A stretch of 64,000 nt of DNA, taken from assembly GCA_031285625.1 (NCBI GenBank), contig JAITVV010000036.1, positions 1 through 64,000 on the forward strand, given 5' to 3'. The position numbers and the translations under genes were made by a program. Below, in pieces: positions 51,745 through 59,969 of the stretch. This stretch comes from Prevotella sp. (lineage in GTDB: Bacteria > Bacteroidota > Bacteroidia > Bacteroidales > Dysgonomonadaceae). The notes under the pieces are model-generated. The model had not been told where the DNA came from and did no database searches. It saw only the letters and a program-made list of their open reading frames with translations. The stretch's first letter is position 1. Each line of letters begins with the position of its first letter.

Positions 51745-52113
51745 ATGAATTCAAATCTATATGATTTTATACCTATTCTGATGCAAATCGCCTTTTCGGT
51801 CGTGTTTGTGTTTGCAACGGTATTTGCATCAAAAATGTTGGGCCCGAGCCGGAAAAATGCACGCAAAGATGCTAATTTCGAATGTGGTCTCGATCCTATA
51901 GGCAACGCTCGTTCGCCTTTTTCTATCAAATATTTTTTAGTTGCTATTTTGTTTGTCCTTTTCGATATAGAAATCGTTTTTATGTACCCCTGGGCTGTAA
52001 ATTTTAAAGCCATAGGGTGGGAAGGCCTTTTGAAGATGGGCGGTTTCATAGCAATGTTGCTTGTGGGTTATCTCTATATTGTAAAGCGCAAAGCTTTGGA
52101 ATGGGAAAAATAA
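51745..52113 (+). CDS. nuoA: NADH-quinone oxidoreductase subunit A
   Basis: A 122-residue three-helix membrane subunit. KMLGPSRKNARKDANFECGLDPIG carries the conserved ExG-type loop (FECGLDP), and FLVAILFVLFDIEIVFMYPW is the family's second helix. It forms part of the quinone-site/membrane-arm junction. The start is set at ATG 51745 (MNSNLYDF), preceded by GAGGAT. A longer frame from 51706 overlaps the promoter. It is the first gene of the complex I operon, but 111 bases with a leader element separate it from nuoB. Confidence 0.94.
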   Translation: MNSNLYDFIPILMQIAFSVVFVFATVFASKMLGPSRKNARKDANFECGLDPIGNARSPFSIKYFLVAILFVLFDIEIVFMYPWAVNFKAIGWEGLLKMGGFIAMLLVGYLYIVKRKALEWEK

Positions 52114-52156
52114 AGTTGGCAAGTGTTTATAAGTATTTAACTATATATTGTCAGAT

Positions 52157-52209
52157 ATAGCGATTGATAATTGTTATACTTATATAATAACTAGAAGGTC
52201 TGTGACCTT
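52157..52209 (+). promoter_or_regulatory. Bipartite 5'-leader element, copy 4
   Basis: TATAGC (52157-52162) can pair with GTTATA (52173-52178). TGTTATAC (52172-52179) is followed after 16 bases by AAGGTC-TGT-GACCTT (52195-52209), which ends 15 bases before the nuoB ATG. It occupies an unusually long gap inside the operon, so it may carry its own promoter or modulate nuoB translation. Confidence 0.65.
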
Positions 52210-52224
52210 AAATATACAAAAGTT

Positions 52225-52773
52225 ATGAGTAAATCAAATATAAATGTAGTGCCGGCTCCTGAAGGATATACAGGGCATGGGTTCTTTGCTACAAAATTCG
52301 ATTATGTCATAGGATTGGCTCGTGCCAATTCCCTATGGCCTTTGCCTTTTGCTACATCATGTTGCGGTATCGAGTTTATGGCAACTATGGCAGCAACTTA
52401 TGATATGGGGCGTTTTGGTGCAGAACGTAACAGTTTCTCGCCGCGTCAGGCTGATATGTTGCTGGTAATGGGTACTATTTCTAAAAAAATGGCACCTATC
52501 CTGCGTCATGTATATGAGCAGATGGCTGAGCCTAAATGGGTGATCGCCGTAGGTGCATGTGCTTCTTCGGGAGGTATTTTTGATACTTATTCTGTTTTGC
52601 AGGGCATAGACAAAGTTATCCCTGTAGATGTATATGTTCCCGGTTGCCCTCCTCGTCCTGAACAAATATTGGATGGTGTGATGCAACTACAGGAACTGGT
52701 AAAACATGAATCTATTCATCGCAGAGGCTCGGAGAGATATCAGGAGCTTCTTGAATCATATAAATTTGAATAA
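52225..52773 (+). CDS. nuoB: NADH-quinone oxidoreductase subunit B
   Basis: A 182-residue peripheral-arm subunit that holds the N2 [4Fe-4S] cluster. The ligands are the tandem cysteines C46-C47 (SCCGIEF), C112 (GACASSGG) and C141 (VPGCPPRPE). It passes electrons to menaquinone at the interface with NuoD. The nuoC start overlaps its stop by one base (TAATG). The leader with bipartite element copy 4 precedes it. Confidence 0.96.
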   Translation: MSKSNINVVPAPEGYTGHGFFATKFDYVIGLARANSLWPLPFATSCCGIEFMATMAATYDMGRFGAERNSFSPRQADMLLVMGTISKKMAPILRHVYEQMAEPKWVIAVGACASSGGIFDTYSVLQGIDKVIPVDVYVPGCPPRPEQILDGVMQLQELVKHESIHRRGSERYQELLESYKFE

Positions 52774-53306
52774 TGGCTCTCGAAACCATAGTTATTGAAA
52801 ATAAGATAAGCGAGAAATTCGGAGCGGAAGTAATGAATTTCAGAATGGAGCGTGATATTTTTACTTTTGAAGCTGCACCTAGTGTAATAAAAGAAGTAAT
52901 CCGTTTCATGAAAGATGATGAAACCTTACGGTTTAATTTCCTGACAGACTTGTGCGGGGTGCATTATCCCGATAATGAAAAGAAGGCTCAGTTTGCAGTG
53001 GTTTATCTACTTCACAACTGGATAGATAATGTGCGTGTCAGGGTGAAAACGTTTTTGGATGGAGGTAAACCTGAGGTTGATTCTGTTGTGGAGGTTTTTG
53101 CTTCAGCTAACTGGATGGAACGTGAGACATATGATTTTTATGGAATAATATTTAAGGGGCATCCAAACCTGAAACGCATATTAAATGATGATGGTATGGT
53201 TTCCTTTCCTATGCGTAAAGATTATCCGCTGGAAGATCCGGGGCGTACAGATAAAGACGACCGCTTCTTTGGCAGGACTCCAAATAATTATGAACCAACA
53301 AAATAA
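52773..53306 (+). CDS. nuoC: NADH-quinone oxidoreductase subunit C
   Basis: A 177-residue 30-kDa-type subunit. The landmark blocks are FNFLTDLCGVHYPDNEK, VEVFASANWMERETYDFYGI (the ERExxDxxG signature), and GHPNLKRILNDDGMVSFPMRKDYPL at the C-terminus. It is a separate protein here, whereas Bacteroides species often have a fused nuoCD. It helps anchor the peripheral arm. Confidence 0.95.
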   Translation: MALETIVIENKISEKFGAEVMNFRMERDIFTFEAAPSVIKEVIRFMKDDETLRFNFLTDLCGVHYPDNEKKAQFAVVYLLHNWIDNVRVRVKTFLDGGKPEVDSVVEVFASANWMERETYDFYGIIFKGHPNLKRILNDDGMVSFPMRKDYPLEDPGRTDKDDRFFGRTPNNYEPTK

Positions 53307-53321
53307 AAGCAAAGTCAGGAA

Positions 53322-54557
53322 ATGTCAGATCAACTAATAAATCCGGAACATCGCTTTGCGAAAATTGTAAGAGAACAAACCTTTGAAGATGGGAGGGAAC
53401 TGTCCGTTCTTAATTTCGGGCCTACTCATCCTTCTACTCACGGTGTGTTTCAAAATATCCTGCTGATGGATGGTGAACGCATCTTAGATGCTGAAACTAC
53501 TATCGGTTATATTCACCGTGCCTTTGAAAAAATTGCTGAACATAGGACTTTTTATCAGATAACCACTCTGACCGATCGTATGAACTACTGTTCTGCACCT
53601 TTGAATAATATGGCTTGGTGGATGACTGTGGAAAAGTCACTTGGTGTAGAAGTACCTAAGCGTGCACAATATATGCGTGTCATTGTAATGGAACTTGCAC
53701 GTATCACCGACCACCTGATCTGTAACTCTATCTTGGGAGTTGACTTAGGTGCTTATACTCCTTTCCTATATGTGATGCAGTACAGAGAGTTGGCATACGA
53801 AATTTATGAAGAGATTTGTGGAGCGCGTATGACTACGAATATGGGACGTATCGGTGGTTTTGAAAGAGATTGGAGTGAAACTGCATGGCGTAAGCTGGAT
53901 CAGTTTATCGAAGGCTTCCCTAAGGCATGGGATCAGTTAGAAAGATTGTTCGTTCGCAACCGCATATTTATGGATCGTATTGTTGGAGTAGGAGCCATAT
54001 CTGCCGAAAAAGCTATTAATTATGGTTTTACAGGTCCTAACTTACGGGCTACCGGAGTTGATTATGATGTCCGTGTAGCTAGTCCATATAGTTCATACGA
54101 AGACTTTGATTTTGTTGTACCTGTGGGCTCTGCCGGTGATACATATGATCGCTGGTGTGTACGTGCAGCTGAAATAAAAGAAAGCTTGAAGATTATTCGT
54201 CAGGCCCGGGATAATATGCCTGATGGCAGCTTCCACGCCGATGTCCCCGATTATTACCTCCCTCCTAAAGAAGAGGTTTATACAAAGATGGAACAATTAA
54301 TCCAGCATTTTAAGATTGTGATGGGTGAAATTCCTGTTCCGATAGCAGAAGTATATCATTCTGTAGAAGGTGCGAACGGGGAGTTGGGTATATATCTGAT
54401 TACAGATGGTTCGCGTGCTCCGTTCAGGGTACACTTTCGCAGGCCATGTTTTATATATTATCAGGCGTTCCCTGAAATGATAAAAGGCGGTATGTTTTCG
54501 GATGCTGTCGCTACACTATCAAGTATTAATGTTATTGCCGGAGAATTAGATGCTTAA
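53322..54557 (+). CDS. nuoD: NADH-quinone oxidoreductase subunit D
   Basis: A 411-residue 49-kDa-type subunit. LNFGPTHPSTHGVFQ, YIHRAFEKIAEHRTF and CNSILGVDLGAYTPF mark the quinone-pocket side, and EGANGELGIYLITDGSRAPFR followed by RRPCFIYYQAFPEM the C-terminal end. It forms the quinone-reduction chamber with NuoB. It is derived from hydrogenase large subunits but lacks the nickel cysteines, as normal. It is separated from nuoC by 15 bases and nuoE by 2. Confidence 0.96.
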   Translation: MSDQLINPEHRFAKIVREQTFEDGRELSVLNFGPTHPSTHGVFQNILLMDGERILDAETTIGYIHRAFEKIAEHRTFYQITTLTDRMNYCSAPLNNMAWWMTVEKSLGVEVPKRAQYMRVIVMELARITDHLICNSILGVDLGAYTPFLYVMQYRELAYEIYEEICGARMTTNMGRIGGFERDWSETAWRKLDQFIEGFPKAWDQLERLFVRNRIFMDRIVGVGAISAEKAINYGFTGPNLRATGVDYDVRVASPYSSYEDFDFVVPVGSAGDTYDRWCVRAAEIKESLKIIRQARDNMPDGSFHADVPDYYLPPKEEVYTKMEQLIQHFKIVMGEIPVPIAEVYHSVEGANGELGIYLITDGSRAPFRVHFRRPCFIYYQAFPEMIKGGMFSDAVATLSSINVIAGELDA

Positions 54558-54559
54558 TC

Positions 54560-55090
54560 ATGTCAATGGAAACTAGAGAATATAAACAAGTAATAAATAT
54601 GTCGGAAAGTTTAATGGCCCGCATCAACGAACTGTTAAGCCATTATCCTGCCGATAAAAAGAAGTCTGCTCTTTTACCTGTCCTTCATGCAGTACAAGAT
54701 GCTCATGACAATTGGCTGAGCCTTGAACTGATGGATAAGGTAGCCGAAATATTAGAGATAACACCTATCGAGGTTTATGAAGTGGTGACATTTTATACAA
54801 TGTTTAATCAGAAACCGATAGCAAAATATATGTTTGAGTTTTGCCGTACCGCATGCTGTGGCTTGCGTGGAGGTGAAAACCTGATGGATTATACCTGTCA
54901 GAAACTGGGTGTAAACCCCGGGGAGATAACTTCTGATGGCATGTTCAGCGTTGTAGGTGTAGAGTGTCTGGGAGCTTGTGGCTATGGGCCGATGCTCCAA
55001 TTGGGAGATAATTATCATGAGAATCTTACCAAAGAAAAAATAGATACGCTGATTGAAGATTGTAAACAAGGAAAAGTAAACCTATATTAA
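54560..55090 (+). CDS. nuoE: NADH-quinone oxidoreductase subunit E
   Basis: A 176-residue 24-kDa-type subunit with a thioredoxin-like [2Fe-2S] fold. The ligands are C95 and C100 (FCRTACCGLRGG; C-x4-C) and C136, C140 (ECLGACGYGP; C-x3-C). A helical N-terminal domain (about 12-80, with ITPIEVYEVVTFYTMF) precedes them. Together with NuoF it forms the NADH dehydrogenase tip. Its presence, with F and G, implies true NADH input. ATG at 54560, with an in-frame alternative six bases on. Confidence 0.95.
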   Translation: MSMETREYKQVINMSESLMARINELLSHYPADKKKSALLPVLHAVQDAHDNWLSLELMDKVAEILEITPIEVYEVVTFYTMFNQKPIAKYMFEFCRTACCGLRGGENLMDYTCQKLGVNPGEITSDGMFSVVGVECLGACGYGPMLQLGDNYHENLTKEKIDTLIEDCKQGKVNLY

Positions 55091-55095
55091 TTGCG

Positions 55096-56451
55096 ATGGC
55101 TAGAAAAGTATTATTTGAGAAATTAGATATTCCGGGAATACAGGAATACGAGGTTTATCGCAAAAATGGCGGCTATTCATCTGTGGAGAAAGCACTGAAA
55201 AACATGACACCCGATGAGGTAGTGGAAGAAGTGAAAACTTCCGGTATGCGTGGACGCGGGGGAGCTGGTTTCCCTATGGGGATGAAATGGAGTTTTATTG
55301 ATAAGAAATCGGGAAAACCCCGCCATCTGGTGGTAAATGCCGATGAGTCGGAGCCGGGTACGTTCAAAGACCGTTTCCTGATGCATCACATCCCTCATTT
55401 ACTGATAGAAGGCGCTATTGTATCCAGTTATGCACTGGAAGCTAATTTATCATATATCTATATCCGCGGCGAATATATGTGGATATTCAAGATATTGGAG
55501 AAAGCAATAAAGGAAGCCTATGCCAACGGTTGGCTGGGTAAAAATATATTGGGTACAGGCTACGACCTCGACTTGTATGTGCACTGCGGAGCAGGAGCAT
55601 ATATCTGCGGGGAAGAGACTGCCCTTATCGAATCACTGGAAGGTAAGCGCGGTAATCCGCGTATTAAACCGCCATTTCCTGCTGTGAGCGGATTATGGGG
55701 AGAGCCAACGGTGGTAAATAATGTAGAGTCTATTTCTACTGTATCATGGATTGTAAATAACGGTGGTGCAGAATATGCTAAAATCGGGGTAGGCAAGTCA
55801 ACAGGAACTAAGCTGATGTCAGCCTCTGGACATATTAAGAATCCGGGTGTATACGAAATAGAACTGGGGTTAACAGTGGACGAATTCTTTAATTCGGATG
55901 AATACTGCGGTGGTATGATGGATGACCGTCCTCTTAAGGCATGTATTCCGGGTGGATGCTCCGTGCCTATTTTACCTCCTCAATATATATTTAAAACGGC
56001 GAATGGCGAAGACCGTTTGATCACTTATGAATCATTGGCTGATGGAGGTTTTGTTACAGGTTCGTCATTAGGATCAGGAGGGTTTATCGTATACAATGAT
56101 ACAGCATGTATTGTACGCAATACATGGAACTTCTCACGTTTCTTCCATCACGAAAGTTGCGGACAATGCTCTCCTTGTCGTGAGGGTACAGGGTGGATGG
56201 ATAAAATACTCCATCGTATCGAAACGGGTGAGGGCAGAGAAGAAGATATCGACTTGCTGTGGAGTATACAGAGTAAAATAGAAGGGAATACGATATGTCC
56301 TCTGGGAGATGCGGCATCGTGGCCGGTAGCTGCTGCAATACGCCATTTCCGCGAAGAGTTTGAATATCATGTCCGTTTCCCTGAAAAGATAAAAGACAGG
56401 AATCACTTTGTGAACGAACCAATGGAAAAAGTTCGTCACCTATTAGGATAA
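55096..56451 (+). CDS. nuoF: NADH-quinone oxidoreductase subunit F
   Basis: A 451-residue 51-kDa-type subunit. FMN/NADH sites: MRGRGGAGFPMGMKW (about 51-65), NADESEPGTFKDR, and CGAGAYICGEETALIESLEG. The [4Fe-4S] N3 ligands are C355, C358, C361 (ESCGQCSPCREG) and C401 (NTICPLGD). It oxidises NADH and hands electrons via NuoE/NuoG. It starts 5 bases after nuoE. Confidence 0.96.
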   Translation: MARKVLFEKLDIPGIQEYEVYRKNGGYSSVEKALKNMTPDEVVEEVKTSGMRGRGGAGFPMGMKWSFIDKKSGKPRHLVVNADESEPGTFKDRFLMHHIPHLLIEGAIVSSYALEANLSYIYIRGEYMWIFKILEKAIKEAYANGWLGKNILGTGYDLDLYVHCGAGAYICGEETALIESLEGKRGNPRIKPPFPAVSGLWGEPTVVNNVESISTVSWIVNNGGAEYAKIGVGKSTGTKLMSASGHIKNPGVYEIELGLTVDEFFNSDEYCGGMMDDRPLKACIPGGCSVPILPPQYIFKTANGEDRLITYESLADGGFVTGSSLGSGGFIVYNDTACIVRNTWNFSRFFHHESCGQCSPCREGTGWMDKILHRIETGEGREEDIDLLWSIQSKIEGNTICPLGDAASWPVAAAIRHFREEFEYHVRFPEKIKDRNHFVNEPMEKVRHLLG

Positions 56452-56457
56452 AGCAAT

Positions 56458-57504
56458 ATGAAAATTACAATAGATGGACATACTATAGAGGTTGACGCTG
56501 GAACTACTGTGTTGGAAGCTGCACGTATGATTGGCGGCGCAAGTGTTCCTCCTACTATGTGCTATTACTCAAAACTGAAGGACTGTGGTGGAAAATGCCG
56601 CTGCTGTCTGGTTGAAATAAGCAAAGGTAGCGAAAGAGATCCTCGTCCGATGCCAAAACTTCAACCGTCATGTGTAACAGCAGTTCAGGATGGTATGGAA
56701 GTAAAAAGCGCTACGTCCGAGAGAGCTTTGGAAGCAAGAAAGGCTGTAACGGAATTTCTGCTTATCAATCACCCGTTGGACTGTCCTGTGTGTGATCAGG
56801 CAGGGGAATGTGATTTGCAAAATCTGGCGTATGGAAATGAAAATTTCAAGTCTCGCTTTATTGAACAAAAAAGAACATTCGAACCTGAAGATATAGGACC
56901 ATACATACAGTTGCATATGAACCGTTGCGTTCTTTGTTACCGTTGTGTGAAACTAGCTGATCAGCTTACTCCCGAACGTGTACACGGGGTAGTTGGCAGA
57001 GGCGATCATGCTCAAATATCTACGTATATCGAACGTGCTATAGATAATGATTTTTCGGGTAATGTAATCGATGTGTGTCCTGTGGGAGCACTTACTGATA
57101 AAACATTCCGTTTCAAATCGCGTGTATGGTTCAACAAACCGTTCAATGCGCACCGTCATTGTACAAAATGTTCTGGCAAAGTTACATTGTGGATGTTCGG
57201 CGACACGGTTCAACGTGTAACTGCACGCAAAGATCAATGGCATGAGGTGGAAGACTTTATCTGTAACGAATGCCGCTTCGAGCATAAAAATGCTGAAGAT
57301 TGGGTGATTGAAGGCCCTCGTAAGTTTGAGAAACCGTCGGTTATCAATGTAAATAATTACACTGAGCCTATCCATAAGGTTAAGATAAATACAGATGATC
57401 TGGTACTGGAAGGACGTGAACAAGACCAGAAGAAAATAAGCATGGCAGCATCTCCTTATGATGCTGAAGAGCTTGAAGCAATTAAGAAAACAAAAGAAGA
57501 ATAA
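56458..57504 (+). CDS. nuoG: NADH-quinone oxidoreductase subunit G, short form
   Basis: A 348-residue protein corresponding to the N-terminal part of NuoG. [2Fe-2S] ligands are C35, C47, C50 and C72; the His-Cys3 [4Fe-4S] set is H105, C109, C112, C118 (HPLDCPVCDQAGECDL). A four-Cys set is C157, C160, C163 and C207 (RCVLCYRCVK; DVCPVGALTD). Further pairs C235/C238 and C269/C272 mark a cluster or zinc site. The large molybdopterin-like C-terminal domain of typical NuoG (700-900 residues) is absent; the frame ends cleanly and nuoH follows 8 bases later, so this is a short family form rather than a frameshift. Confidence 0.9.
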   Translation: MKITIDGHTIEVDAGTTVLEAARMIGGASVPPTMCYYSKLKDCGGKCRCCLVEISKGSERDPRPMPKLQPSCVTAVQDGMEVKSATSERALEARKAVTEFLLINHPLDCPVCDQAGECDLQNLAYGNENFKSRFIEQKRTFEPEDIGPYIQLHMNRCVLCYRCVKLADQLTPERVHGVVGRGDHAQISTYIERAIDNDFSGNVIDVCPVGALTDKTFRFKSRVWFNKPFNAHRHCTKCSGKVTLWMFGDTVQRVTARKDQWHEVEDFICNECRFEHKNAEDWVIEGPRKFEKPSVINVNNYTEPIHKVKINTDDLVLEGREQDQKKISMAASPYDAEELEAIKKTKEE

Positions 57505-57512
57505 ATAAAATA

Positions 57513-58556
57513 ATGGAAGTTGCACTTATTTTAGAGAAATTAATCCTTATTGTTCTTGTATTTGCAGTCACAATGCTTTTTGCATTATATGCTACATATG
57601 CAGAACGTAAAGTAGCCGGTTTTTTGCAAGACCGATTAGGCCCTAACCGTGCAGGTATTTTTGGTTTGTTACAACCTATCTGCGATGGAGCAAAGCTTTT
57701 TTCTAAAGAGGAATTTATGCCGAATACTCCCAACAAGATTCTGTTTGTGGTAGGGCCGGCTGTAGCTATGATTATCTCTTTGCTGGGGGTCGCATTGATT
57801 CCTTGGGGAGCAAAATTTGAAATTCCGGGCTACGGAGATTTCTTACCTTACATTGGAGATGTAAATGTTGCTATCCTTTATATAGTGGCAGTTTTATCTA
57901 CCAGCGTATATGGTATTGTAATCGGAGGATGGGCTTCAAATAATAAATACTCCCTGATGGGTAGTATTCGTGCAGGAGCTCAGATGATCTCTTATGAAAT
58001 AGCAATGGGGCTTTCTCTTATAGCATTGGTGATGATGACAGGCTCACTTAGTCTGCTTGATATAACTGAACAACAAAGTGGCTGGCATGGGATGGAGTGG
58101 AATGTGATTTATCAGCCATTGACATTTATTATTTTCCTCGTATGTTCCTTTGCAGAGTGTAACCGTACTCCGTTTGACCTTGCAGAATGTGAATCAGAAT
58201 TGGTTAACGGTCACCATGTAGAATATTCTTCGTTAGGAATGGGATTCTTTATGTTCTCCGAATATGCAAGTATGTTTTTCTCATCTGCATTTATATCAGT
58301 CCTTTTCTTTGGTGGATATAATTATCCGGGAATAGACTGGGTAACAGAAAACTGGGGAATTAATATAGCTAGTGGATTAGGAGTTTTATCACTTCTTGCT
58401 AAAACAACATTCTTTATCTTCTTCTATATGTGGGTGCGCTGGACAATCCCAAGATTCCGCTACGACCAACTGATGAAACTAGGCTGGAAGATGTTATTTC
58501 CGTTAGCTATAGTAAATATCTTTTTGGTTGGAATTTGTATCCTGATTTTTAAATGA
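57513..58556 (+). CDS. nuoH: NADH-quinone oxidoreductase subunit H
   Basis: A 347-residue membrane subunit with about eight helices. AERKVAGFLQDRLGPNRAGIFG (N-terminal cytoplasmic loop) and AECNRTPFDLAECESELVNG (acidic E-channel loop) are the family landmarks. MLFPLAIVNIFLVGICILIF ends the protein. It links the quinone site to the proton path. It starts 8 bases after nuoG. Confidence 0.96.
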   Translation: MEVALILEKLILIVLVFAVTMLFALYATYAERKVAGFLQDRLGPNRAGIFGLLQPICDGAKLFSKEEFMPNTPNKILFVVGPAVAMIISLLGVALIPWGAKFEIPGYGDFLPYIGDVNVAILYIVAVLSTSVYGIVIGGWASNNKYSLMGSIRAGAQMISYEIAMGLSLIALVMMTGSLSLLDITEQQSGWHGMEWNVIYQPLTFIIFLVCSFAECNRTPFDLAECESELVNGHHVEYSSLGMGFFMFSEYASMFFSSAFISVLFFGGYNYPGIDWVTENWGINIASGLGVLSLLAKTTFFIFFYMWVRWTIPRFRYDQLMKLGWKMLFPLAIVNIFLVGICILIFK

Positions 58557-58571
58557 AAATAGTGAATTGAG

Positions 58572-59105
58572 ATGTCAATAGAAAAAATATCATTATCAGG
58601 AAGGAAAACAGAGGTTGTTGATAAAACAATGACATTCTCTGAAAAGATCTACCTGCCTGCTGTGGTGAAAGGGCTTATAATTACAATTAAGCACTTTTTT
58701 AAAAAGAAGGCTACGATTCAGTATCCTGAACAACAACGCGAATTTAGTCCGGTATACCGGGGACAACATGTGTTGATGCGTGACGAACATGGTCGTGAAC
58801 GTTGTACGGCCTGTGGCTTATGTGCTTTGTCTTGCCCTGCTGAAGCCATAACGATGGTAGCAGCCGAACGCAAAAAGGGCGAAGAAGATCTTTATCGTGA
58901 AGAAAAATATGCATCGGTATATGAGATAAATATGCTACGTTGTATATTTTGCGGCTTGTGTGAAGAGGCTTGTCCGAAGGAGGCTATTTTCCTTACTAAA
59001 TCGAAGCTTTTGGTAAAACCAAAACTGGAACGCGAAGACTTTATTTATGGTAAAGACAAACTTGTGATTTCGGTAGAAGATGCCAAAGCCCGTAAATATG
59101 ATTAA
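58572..59105 (+). CDS. nuoI: NADH-quinone oxidoreductase subunit I
   Basis: A 177-residue 23-kDa-type ferredoxin subunit. Two [4Fe-4S] motifs carry the clusters N6a and N6b: C78-TAC-GLC-ALSCP (78, 81, 84, 88) and C124-IFC-GLC-EEACP (124, 127, 130, 134). An N-terminal amphipathic helix (about 25-45) contacts the membrane arm. It bridges NuoG and NuoB. Confidence 0.96.
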   Translation: MSIEKISLSGRKTEVVDKTMTFSEKIYLPAVVKGLIITIKHFFKKKATIQYPEQQREFSPVYRGQHVLMRDEHGRERCTACGLCALSCPAEAITMVAAERKKGEEDLYREEKYASVYEINMLRCIFCGLCEEACPKEAIFLTKSKLLVKPKLEREDFIYGKDKLVISVEDAKARKYD

Positions 59106-59132
59106 AAAGAGATACGAGATAACTAACATAAT

Positions 59133-59636
59133 ATGATTACAATAATTTTTTATATTCTGGCAGCCATTACACTCGGCACAGGGATTTTAACGGTACTCTC
59201 CAAAAATCCGATCCATAGCGCAGTGTATATGATTATCTGTTTTTTCTCCATATCAGGGCATTTCCTTTTGTTGAATGCTTTGTTTCTGGCAGTAATAAAC
59301 ATTGTGGTTTATGCCGGGGCTATTATGGTATTGTTGCTGTTCACACTGATGCTTATGAATCTGAGTGAAAAGCATGAGCCGAAGAAAAAAGTTATAAGCC
59401 GTGTTGCAGCTACTTTATCGGGATGCCTGATGGGAATCGTTTTGCTGGCTGCATTACTGAAATCTACTCCTGTGATAGAAACCTATAAGGCTGAAGGATT
59501 GGATTACCAATCGGTAAGTATTATCGGTCAGGTGCTATTGGATGAGTATTTAGTACCGTTTGAATTTGCATCTATCCTGTTGATAACAGCTATGATTGGT
59601 GCAGTACTGATTTCTAAAAGAGAAAAAAAAGCTTAA
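59133..59636 (+). CDS. nuoJ: NADH-quinone oxidoreductase subunit J
   Basis: A 167-residue five-helix membrane subunit. NPIHSAVYMIICFFSISGHF, then VVYAGAIMVLLLFTLMLMN (the conserved YAGAI.VL segment), are the family landmarks. It contributes to proton-path movement near the quinone site. It is separated from nuoK by 3 bases. Confidence 0.95.
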   Translation: MITIIFYILAAITLGTGILTVLSKNPIHSAVYMIICFFSISGHFLLLNALFLAVINIVVYAGAIMVLLLFTLMLMNLSEKHEPKKKVISRVAATLSGCLMGIVLLAALLKSTPVIETYKAEGLDYQSVSIIGQVLLDEYLVPFEFASILLITAMIGAVLISKREKKA

Positions 59637-59639
59637 GCT

Positions 59640-59963
59640 ATGCTGAATAATATATTAGAACAAGTAGGAATTGACAATTACATCTACCTCTGCATACTGT
59701 TGTTTTGTGTGGGTGCAATTGGATTATTGTATCGTCGCAGTACGATAGTCATGTTGATGTCGGTAGAACTAATGCTGGCTGCAGCCAATATGTTGTTGGC
59801 AGTTTTCTCTGTGTACCATCAGGATACCAGTGGACAGGTGTTTGTTATTTTTTCGTTGGCGGTAGCTGCTGCTGAGGTTGCTGTAGGATTAGCCATATTA
59901 GTTGCTATATACAGAAATATCGGCACCATAGATATTGATGAATTGAAAAACTTAAAAGGATAA
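59640..59963 (+). CDS. nuoK: NADH-quinone oxidoreductase subunit K
   Basis: A 107-residue three-helix subunit. GLLYRRSTIVMLMSVELMLAAA (with the conserved Glu in the SVELML helix) and VAAAEVAVGLAILVAIYRN (second membrane Glu) are diagnostic. Those glutamates line the antiporter-like proton path. nuoL follows after 6 bases. Confidence 0.96.
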   Translation: MLNNILEQVGIDNYIYLCILLFCVGAIGLLYRRSTIVMLMSVELMLAAANMLLAVFSVYHQDTSGQVFVIFSLAVAAAEVAVGLAILVAIYRNIGTIDIDELKNLKG

Positions 59964-59969
59964 TTTTGG

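Noticed and set aside
56458-57504. nuoG as a frameshifted or truncated pseudogene
   Set aside because: All iron-sulfur ligands of the N-terminal part are present, the stop is clean and nuoH follows 8 bases later. Short NuoG forms are known in this phylum.
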